A DNA stretch of 10,511 bases from the NCBI GenBank assembly GCA_947476765.1, contig CANJRK010000021.1, forward strand, positions 1 through 10,511, written 5' to 3'. Below the pieces are notes generated by a model. That model worked only from the letters and a program-made list of their open reading frames with translations, did not search any database and had not been told where the DNA came from. This stretch comes from Actinomycetota bacterium. GTDB taxonomy: Bacteria; Actinomycetota; Actinomycetes; S36-B12; UBA5976. The position numbers and the translations under genes were made by a program. This document shows, piece by piece, positions 5,764 through 10,511 of the stretch (its first letter is position 1; each line of letters begins with the position of its first letter).

Positions 5764-7530
5764 CTACTTAATCTCCATAAGTTCAGTTCCAGTTGGGACA
5801 GTAGTTCCAACTTCAGCCGTTAGACCGGTGATTATGCCTGCTTTATGTGCAGTTAATGGTTGTTCCATTTTCATAGCTTCTAGAACCACGACTAAATCAC
5901 CTTGTGCCACTTCCTGACCCTCAGTTACAGCAATTTTCACAATAGTTCCCTGCATCGGTGCAACTACTGCATCACCACTGCCAGCGGCTCCAGACTTCTT
6001 GCCAATCTTGCGAGCAGTCTTCTTGCCGCCGCTAGCTGAACCAATTGACATATCTGATGGCAAAATCACTTCAATTCGGCGGCCATCAACTTCGACCGTA
6101 ATTGGAGTGCGGGCAGACTCGTCGGCAAGCTCACTTGCAGTTCCGACAAAGGCTGGGATGGTGTTGTTGAACTCGGTCTCGATCCAGCGGGTGTGTACTG
6201 AAAACGGTGTCGCCGGATCAGCTGGTGCAAATGCGGGATCACTTACTACGGCACGATGGAAGGTTAGTGCCGTAGCGATACCATCAATTTCAAATTCAGC
6301 AAGGGCTCGACGGGAACGCTCCAGCGCTTCCTGGCGATCTCGGCCAGTCACAATAAGTTTTGCTAGTAGCGAATCAAAGTTTCCGCCGATTACATCACCT
6401 TTGGCAAAACCTGCATCTAGTCGAACACCTGGCCCGCTTGGTGGATTCCAAACCGTGAGTGCACCTGGGGCAGGCAAGAAACCGCGACCAGGATCTTCGC
6501 CGTTAATCCGGAACTCTATAGAGTGGCCACGCAATACTGGATCTTCGTAACCAAGAGCTTCACCTTGGGCGATGCGGAACTGCTCGCGCACTAAGTCAAT
6601 GCCCGCAACTTCCTCCGAAACTGGGTGTTCAACCTGAAGTCGAGTATTAACTTCAAGGAATGAAATGGTGCCATCAAGACCAATCAAGAACTCGCAAGTA
6701 CCGGCGCCAACATATTTCGCCTCTTTCATGATCGCTTTACTCGAGGCATAAAGTTCGTCAATTTGTCCCTGAGTTAAGAACGGTGCGGGAGCCTCTTCAA
6801 CCAATTTCTGGTGGCGGCGCTGCAGTGAACAATCGCGCGTTGAAACAATAACTACGTTGCCGTGTTCGTCGGCTAAGCACTGAGTTTCAACGTGACGTGG
6901 ATTATCTAAGTAACGCTCAACAAAACATTCACCACGGCCAAATGCGGCAATCGCTTCGCGTACTGCTGAGTCGAATAACTCTGGAATTTCTTCGATGTTG
7001 CGGGCTACTTTTAATCCTCGGCCGCCGCCGCCAAATGCTGCTTTAATTGCAATTGGTAGGCCATGCTTTTTGGCAAAAGCAACAACTTCTTTGCTGTCTT
7101 TGACTGGGTCTGGTGTTCCTTGCACTTGCGGTGCACCGGCGCGAGAGGCAATGTGGCGTGCCGAAACTTTGTCGCCCAGGTCACGAATTGCTTGTGGTGG
7201 TGGACCAATCCAAATTAATCCCGCATCGATTACAGCTTGAGCAAATTCAGCATTTTCTGATAAGAAGCCATAACCAGGATGCACGGCATTGGCACCTGAT
7301 TTTGCTGCAGCAGCAATGAGTTTTTCAATAACTAAGTAGCTTTCTGCAGCTGTGTTGCCACCAAGTGCAAACGCCTCATCGGCTACTTTGACATGCTGGG
7401 CATCTCGATCAGGATCCGCGTAAACCGCCACACTTGCAATTCCAGAATCGGCACAGGCTCTTGCAACACGAATTGCAATTTCGCCACGGTTGGCAATTAG
7501 AACCTTTTTAATCTTGCGAGTGCTGGCCAC
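5764..7530 (-). CDS. accA: Acyl-CoA carboxylase alpha subunit: biotin carboxylase fused to biotin carboxyl carrier domain
   Basis: The alpha chain carboxylates biotin with ATP and bicarbonate and carries carboxybiotin to the AccD carboxyltransferase, forming malonyl-CoA or methylmalonyl-CoA. The 588 residues fit actinobacterial AccA/AccA3 (about 590-600). Seen: the biotin carboxylase N-domain (KVLIANRGEIAIR, 9-21); the ATP-grasp glycine loop GGGGRG (167-172); RDCSLQRRHQKLVEE with Lys242; EVNTRLQVEHP with Glu293, Asn295, Arg297 and Glu301; a Lys-rich flexible linker (about 503-513); and a C-terminal carrier domain (about 521-588) whose EAMKM places the biotinylated lysine at Lys554. The start is GTG, with AGGAG (7540-7536) 5 nt upstream. 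It is the last gene of the accD-accE-maf-accA run, 29 nt after maf. Such alpha subunits are often shared by acetyl- and propionyl-CoA carboxylases, so naming it PccA alone would be too narrow. Confidence 0.96.
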   Translation of the reverse strand: MASTRKIKKVLIANRGEIAIRVARACADSGIASVAVYADPDRDAQHVKVADEAFALGGNTAAESYLVIEKLIAAAAKSGANAVHPGYGFLSENAEFAQAVIDAGLIWIGPPPQAIRDLGDKVSARHIASRAGAPQVQGTPDPVKDSKEVVAFAKKHGLPIAIKAAFGGGGRGLKVARNIEEIPELFDSAVREAIAAFGRGECFVERYLDNPRHVETQCLADEHGNVVIVSTRDCSLQRRHQKLVEEAPAPFLTQGQIDELYASSKAIMKEAKYVGAGTCEFLIGLDGTISFLEVNTRLQVEHPVSEEVAGIDLVREQFRIAQGEALGYEDPVLRGHSIEFRINGEDPGRGFLPAPGALTVWNPPSGPGVRLDAGFAKGDVIGGNFDSLLAKLIVTGRDRQEALERSRRALAEFEIDGIATALTFHRAVVSDPAFAPADPATPFSVHTRWIETEFNNTIPAFVGTASELADESARTPITVEVDGRRIEVILPSDMSIGSASGGKKTARKIGKKSGAAGSGDAVVAPMQGTIVKIAVTEGQEVAQGDLVVVLEAMKMEQPLTAHKAGIITGLTAEVGTTVPTGTELMEIK

Positions 7531-7535
7531 TTAAA

Positions 7536-7540
7536 CTCCT
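7536..7540 (-). promoter_or_regulatory. Ribosome binding site of accA (GTG start)
   Basis: On the minus strand AGGAG lies 5 nt before GTG at 7530. This good match supports the non-ATG start directly ahead of the biotin carboxylase N-domain. Confidence 0.7.
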
Positions 7541-7559
7541 TGGCTTGGTTTACCTAAGT

Positions 7560-8180
7560 CTATAAGTCCCAAAGTTCGGTCCATTCAATGCTCATATCTA
7601 GCGCAAATTTGCGCAACAGGGCTAGGGAAATTCCACCAACTGCAGGACTGTCACCTGTAATTCGGTTTATGAATGCAGCGCTTTTGCCTTCGTGTGTGAA
7701 TCCACCTGCAACTGTTAGTGGTTCGCCGCTTGCAACATAGGCAACTATTTCGGAATCTGAAACATCAGCGAACTCAACTTCAGCTCCAGCTAGACCGCTT
7801 CGCACCTGACCTGTAACCAAGTCCTTCATCCAGTGTCCCGTATGCAAGTAGCCAGACTTTCCTCGCATCTGTTTCCAACGCTCAATTGCTATCTCAGGAC
7901 TTACTGGCTTACCAAGGGATTGACCTTCGAATTCAAGCATTGAGTCAGCCGCTACTACGAGTAACGCAGACTCTTGAGTTACTGTGATATTGGTGACAAC
8001 TGCTTCACCTTTGGCTGCTGCTAAGTCTAGGCACAAGTCTGCGGTGCTAATCGGCGCTAACTTAGCAGCAATGGCATCTTCGTCAACATAACTAACTTGC
8101 ACCAAGGGTGTGATGCCAGCGGACTGCAAAAGTGAAAAGCGAGAAATTGACGCCGAAGCGAGTAGAACTGTGCGAGACAT
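7560..8180 (-). CDS. maf: Maf-family nucleoside triphosphate pyrophosphatase
   Basis: Maf proteins hydrolyse non-canonical or certain canonical nucleoside triphosphates to the monophosphate and pyrophosphate, a house-cleaning role in the cytosol. The 206 residues show the family pattern: LASASISR near the N-terminus (Arg14); VDED at 32-35; AAAKGEAV with Lys57; AADSMLEFEG..LGKP with Asp79 and Lys91; LHTGH at 112-116; and AGGFTHEG followed by a Gly-rich VGGISL near the C-terminus. The DSM variant of the usual D-T motif and the AGGFT stretch resemble the mycobacterial homologue. Whether it prefers dTTP/UTP or modified nucleotides cannot be read from this. Its ATG lies 16 nt after accE with only a weak Shine-Dalgarno, and accA follows after 29 nt. 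The position inside the acyl-CoA carboxylase operon is conserved in mycobacteria; no functional link to carboxylation is evident. Confidence 0.9.
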   Translation of the reverse strand: MSRTVLLASASISRFSLLQSAGITPLVQVSYVDEDAIAAKLAPISTADLCLDLAAAKGEAVVTNITVTQESALLVVAADSMLEFEGQSLGKPVSPEIAIERWKQMRGKSGYLHTGHWMKDLVTGQVRSGLAGAEVEFADVSDSEIVAYVASGEPLTVAGGFTHEGKSAAFINRITGDSPAVGGISLALLRKFALDMSIEWTELWDL

Positions 8181-8196
8181 GTATGACTACTTTAAT

Positions 8197-8415
8197 TTAG
8201 TAAGGATGGGGTAGCGCAGACCTGCGCCAGGTACCTGCACCATGCTCAAATGGCTTTCGGACACTTCGGTGCGGTGCATTCCATTCGTTGCTTAGCTGCG
8301 CTCGCTTACTTTGAGCCTGTGCCGCTTGCGCGGCTTGGGATGTGATCACCATAATGACGGCTGCCAGTTCTTGCGGATTGGGAGCTCCTCGTACCACCTG
8401 AAAATCGTTACTCAC
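8197..8415 (-). CDS. accE: Acyl-CoA carboxylase epsilon subunit (AccE/PccE family)
   Basis: The epsilon subunit is a small actinobacterial protein that bridges or stabilises the alpha-beta acyl-CoA carboxylase complex and raises its activity. This 72-residue product has the two recognisable ends of the family: VVRGAPNPQELAA at residues 7-19, and a C-terminal segment with Trp45, Arg50 and GAGTWRRSALP at 59-69. Between them lies an Ala/Gln-rich stretch (about 26-40), probably helical or flexible. The start is GTG, and GTGA overlaps the accD stop by 4 nt, so translation is coupled to accD as expected for a stoichiometric partner. maf begins 16 nt downstream. At 72 residues it is small enough to be missed by automatic annotation. 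Family membership rests on these short motifs plus position, and I consider it likely rather than certain. Confidence 0.87.
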   Translation of the reverse strand: MSNDFQVVRGAPNPQELAAVIMVITSQAAQAAQAQSKRAQLSNEWNAPHRSVRKPFEHGAGTWRRSALPHPY

Positions 8416-10001
8416 AGTGGGATGTTTCCATGCTTCTTAGGTGGCAAAATTTGTCGCTTACCCCGTAGTGAACGCAGTGCGCGAACTACCATTACGCGGG
8501 TTTCACTTGGCACGATTACGCGATCAATGTATCCACGTTCGGCAGCGATGTAAGGATTTGCAAATTTGTCATCATATTCCTGCAATAATTTGGCGCGCTC
8601 GGCATCTGGGTCTTTAGCCTCGGCTAACTCTTTGCGGTAAAGCACGTTTACTGCACCCTGGGCTCCCATAACAGCAATCTGGGCACTTGGCCAAGCTAAG
8701 TTGATGTCCGCCCCAAGATGCTTGGATCCCATTACGTCATAGGCGCCACCGTAAGCCTTGCGAGTGATTATGGTAACCAGTGGCACCGTGGCTTCGGCAT
8801 ATGCATAAAGCAATTTTGCACCTCGACGAATAATTCCCTGCCACTCTTGGTCGGTACCAGGCAAGAAACCTGGAACGTCAACCAAAGTTAGTACTGGAAC
8901 ATTAAATGCGTCGCACGTGCGCACGAATCGGGCAGCTTTTTCACTGGCATCAATGTCAAGAGTGCCAGCAAATTGCATTGGCTGACTTGCTACAACACCA
9001 ACAGGGCGCCCTTCAACTCGACCGTAACCACAAATTATGTTTGGGGCAAAGAGTGATTGGGTTTCGAGAAATTCGCCATCGTCAACGATGGTCTCGATAA
9101 CTTTATGCATGTCGTAAGGCTGGTTTGGCGAATCCGGAATGATGGTGTCCAGCATGCGATCAGCATCAGAAATTTCCAAGTCGGCTTCAATGTCAAGAAA
9201 TGGAACTTCATCCATGTTGTTGCTGGGTAGAAATGAAAGCAAATTCTTTACATATTCCAAAGCATCGTCTTCATCGGATGCCATGTAGTGCGCTACGCCA
9301 GATTTTGAATTATGTGTACGAGCGCCACCTAAGTCTTCGAATGCAACTTCTTCGCCGGTCACAGTCTTGATGACTTCCGGTCCAGTGATGAACATGTGCG
9401 AGGTTTGATCCACCATAACTATGAAGTCAGTTAAAGCAGGGGAGTAAACCGCGCCACCTGCACAGGGTCCAAGTACCAAAGAAATTTGGGGAATCACACC
9501 AGATGCATGCGCATTACGCTTAAATATTTCACCATAAAGACCTAGCGAAACAACACCTTCTTGAATACGAGCGCCACCTGAGTCATTGATGCCAATCATA
9601 GGTACGCCTGTTTTAAGTGCAAGGTCCATAACTTTACAAATTTTTTCACCAAATACTTCGCCGAGGGATCCACCGAAGACAGTGAAGTCCTGGGCAAAGA
9701 CACAAACCTGACGACCATCGATTGTTCCGTAGCCAGTGATCACGCCATCGCCATAAGGTCGCGATTTTTCCATTCCAAAATTATGGGAGCGATGTCGAGC
9801 TAGTCCATCAATTTGCTGGAATGAACCCTCATCTAACAGGCGTTCGATGCGCTCCATGGCAGTGAGTTTGCCTCGGGCATGCTGTTTGTCAACGGACTCA
9901 GAACGTCGGCTGGCTGCGTCCACTCGGCGTTGCTCCAAATCTGCAATCTTTCCCGCAGTTGTATGGATGTCGTTGGCTTTCTGACCCTTTTCGGCGCTCA
10001 C
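8412..10001 (-). CDS. accD: Acyl-CoA carboxylase beta subunit (carboxyltransferase), probably propionyl-CoA carboxylase
   Basis: AccD transfers CO2 from carboxybiotin to acyl-CoA. Actinobacterial homologues (PccB of Streptomyces, AccD5 of Mycobacterium) form hexamers of chains about 530 residues long, and this one has 529. Two crotonase-like halves are visible. The N-half has INDSGGARIQEG (138-149) and GPCAGGAVYSPA (178-189), the first acyl-CoA oxyanion region. The C-half has VDVPGFLPG (374-382) and ITRKAYGGAYDVMGSKH (412-428). By direct counting the residue in GAYDVM is Asp422, the position where Asp is linked to propionyl-CoA use in Streptomyces PccB and Ile to broader or acetyl use. The start is GTG with GGAGGAA just upstream. 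The gene heads the accD-accE-maf-accA operon, overlaps accE by 4 nt and is divergent from birA. Residues 1-50 are charged and helical, as usual for the family. Confidence 0.95.
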   Translation of the reverse strand: MSAEKGQKANDIHTTAGKIADLEQRRVDAASRRSESVDKQHARGKLTAMERIERLLDEGSFQQIDGLARHRSHNFGMEKSRPYGDGVITGYGTIDGRQVCVFAQDFTVFGGSLGEVFGEKICKVMDLALKTGVPMIGINDSGGARIQEGVVSLGLYGEIFKRNAHASGVIPQISLVLGPCAGGAVYSPALTDFIVMVDQTSHMFITGPEVIKTVTGEEVAFEDLGGARTHNSKSGVAHYMASDEDDALEYVKNLLSFLPSNNMDEVPFLDIEADLEISDADRMLDTIIPDSPNQPYDMHKVIETIVDDGEFLETQSLFAPNIICGYGRVEGRPVGVVASQPMQFAGTLDIDASEKAARFVRTCDAFNVPVLTLVDVPGFLPGTDQEWQGIIRRGAKLLYAYAEATVPLVTIITRKAYGGAYDVMGSKHLGADINLAWPSAQIAVMGAQGAVNVLYRKELAEAKDPDAERAKLLQEYDDKFANPYIAAERGYIDRVIVPSETRVMVVRALRSLRGKRQILPPKKHGNIPL

Positions 10002-10054
10002 TGGTTCCTCCGTACTAGTCCTTCGCCTACCCTAGCGATGTGGGTATAAAAGAT
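10002..10054. promoter_or_regulatory. Divergent accD / birA promoter region
   Basis: Both flanking genes read outward, so this 53-nt gap should hold both promoters. On the minus strand TAGGGT (10034-10029) fits TANNNT, with TTCACA (10059-10054) 19 nt upstream, a long spacer. On the plus strand TATAAA (10045-10050) ends 4 nt before the birA GTG, which would give a leaderless or nearly leaderless mRNA. An inverted repeat TACCC-N9-GGGTA (10028-10032, 10042-10046) overlaps both -10 candidates and could be an operator, although five-base arms may occur by chance. Confidence 0.4.
10005..10011 (-). promoter_or_regulatory. Ribosome binding site of accD (GTG start)
   Basis: On the minus strand GGAGGAA is followed by CCA and the GTG at 10001. 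Measured from GGAGG, the spacer is 5 nt. It is the strongest Shine-Dalgarno sequence in the window and fixes the start of the operon's first gene. Confidence 0.8.
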
Positions 10055-10511
10055 GTGAAACGCGAACGTGCAGCGCTTGACCCTGCTCTTATATTAAGTG
10101 AGTTAGCTAAAACTTCCTCTACGTGGCGCGATATTGAGGTCTTTGCGCAAGTTAGTTCAACAAATGACCTAATCATTGAACGTTTGGCTGGTACCAAATC
10201 TGATGCTGTGATGGTTGTGACTGCAGATAAACAGATCCAAGGCCGGGGACGATTACAGCGACCATGGCAGAGTCCATTTGGTGCAGGGATCGCGTTGAGC
10301 GTAGGGATTCCAATTTCTGCATTCCCATGCCAGGTGTCCGCAATTCCTTTGTTGGTCGGACTGGTAATTCATGGGTGCCTTTCTCAACATACGGAATTAA
10401 TTCGCCTTAAATGGCCAAATGACTTAATGGCACTAACCCCGAATCAAGAGTTGAAAAAAGTTGGTGGAATATTAGTTCAACTTCAAGGCAAACATGCAGT
10501 AGTTGGAATTG
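10055..10511 (+). CDS. birA: Biotin-[acetyl-CoA-carboxylase] ligase, N-terminal part (runs off the window)
   Basis: BirA activates biotin as biotinyl-5'-AMP and attaches it to the carrier lysine of AccA, encoded in the divergent operon. The 152 visible residues, read from GTG 10055, show SSTND (34-38), ADKQIQGRGR (57-66) with the biotin/AMP loop GRGR at 63-66, RPWQSPFGAG (69-78), LKWPNDLM (118-125) and KKVGGIL (134-140), whose Lys135 matches the conserved catalytic lysine. Only about 30 residues precede the ligase core, so there is no N-terminal winged helix. This looks like the monofunctional type and should not be a DNA-binding repressor. No stop occurs before the window ends; the C-terminal domain lies outside. 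An in-frame GTG at 10040 would add five residues. Neither start has a good Shine-Dalgarno, and a leaderless message from TATAAA at 10045 is possible. Confidence 0.93.
   Translation, partial: MKRERAALDPALILSELAKTSSTWRDIEVFAQVSSTNDLIIERLAGTKSDAVMVVTADKQIQGRGRLQRPWQSPFGAGIALSVGIPISAFPCQVSAIPLLVGLVIHGCLSQHTELIRLKWPNDLMALTPNQELKKVGGILVQLQGKHAVVGI

Noticed and set aside
5999..6550. 183-residue plus-strand open frame opposite accA
   Set aside because: The Ser/Arg/Pro-rich composition is typical of reverse-complement shadow reading; accA on the other strand is unambiguous.
10014..10019. ACTAGT palindrome upstream of accD
   Set aside because: A six-base palindrome is expected by chance and does not extend; it lies between the -10 candidate and the Shine-Dalgarno of accD.
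1..10511. Mobile elements, CRISPR, defence genes, tRNA or rRNA
   Set aside because: No transposase, integrase, direct-repeat array or RNA-gene-like structure seen; nearly all bases are accounted for by housekeeping genes.

Overview
The window looks like chromosomal core metabolism from a compact, low-to-medium-GC actinobacterium. GC estimated from a few sampled lines is roughly half, not computed over the whole window. Three things point to Actinobacteria: a succinate dehydrogenase resembling mycobacterial Sdh1; a stand-alone catalytic subunit of a B12-dependent acyl-CoA mutase; and the cluster birA / accD-accE-maf-accA. That cluster has the same order and orientation as the birA-accD5-accE5-maf-(sseA)-accA3 region of Mycobacterium tuberculosis, without sseA. 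The tiny epsilon subunit AccE is itself an actinobacterial hallmark. A planktonic lineage such as the freshwater acI/Nanopelagicales group would fit the base composition and tight packing, but this is a guess.

Layout. Positions 52-4286 (+) hold a tight run sdhA-sdhB-mutase: a 1-nt overlap, then a 9-nt gap. A possible intrinsic terminator overlaps the mutase stop codon. After 90 nt with a weak promoter candidate comes a group II PLP-dependent decarboxylase (4377-5750, +). It converges, with only 13 nt between stop codons, on a minus-strand operon read from right to left: accD (carboxyltransferase), accE (epsilon, 4-nt overlap), maf (16-nt gap) and accA (biotin carboxylase plus biotin carrier, 29-nt gap). 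A 53-nt divergent promoter region separates accD from birA (+), which runs off the right edge.

How the genes work together. The acyl-CoA carboxylase makes (methyl)malonyl-CoA, and its CT subunit carries the Asp associated with propionyl-CoA use. BirA attaches biotin to the AccA carrier lysine. The mutase, which keeps the Tyr/Arg pair of methylmalonyl-CoA mutases, would convert (R)-methylmalonyl-CoA to succinyl-CoA. Succinate is then oxidised by SdhAB. The window therefore holds most of a propionyl-CoA-to-fumarate route. The epimerase, the B12-binding mutase subunit, succinyl-CoA synthetase and the Sdh membrane subunits are not in it. The decarboxylase substrate and the reason for its position are unknown.

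I found no mobile element, CRISPR array, tRNA, rRNA or clear horizontally acquired island, and no sign of an undescribed system. The most useful observations concern substrate-determining residues, missing partner subunits, the short epsilon subunit, and transcription boundaries.
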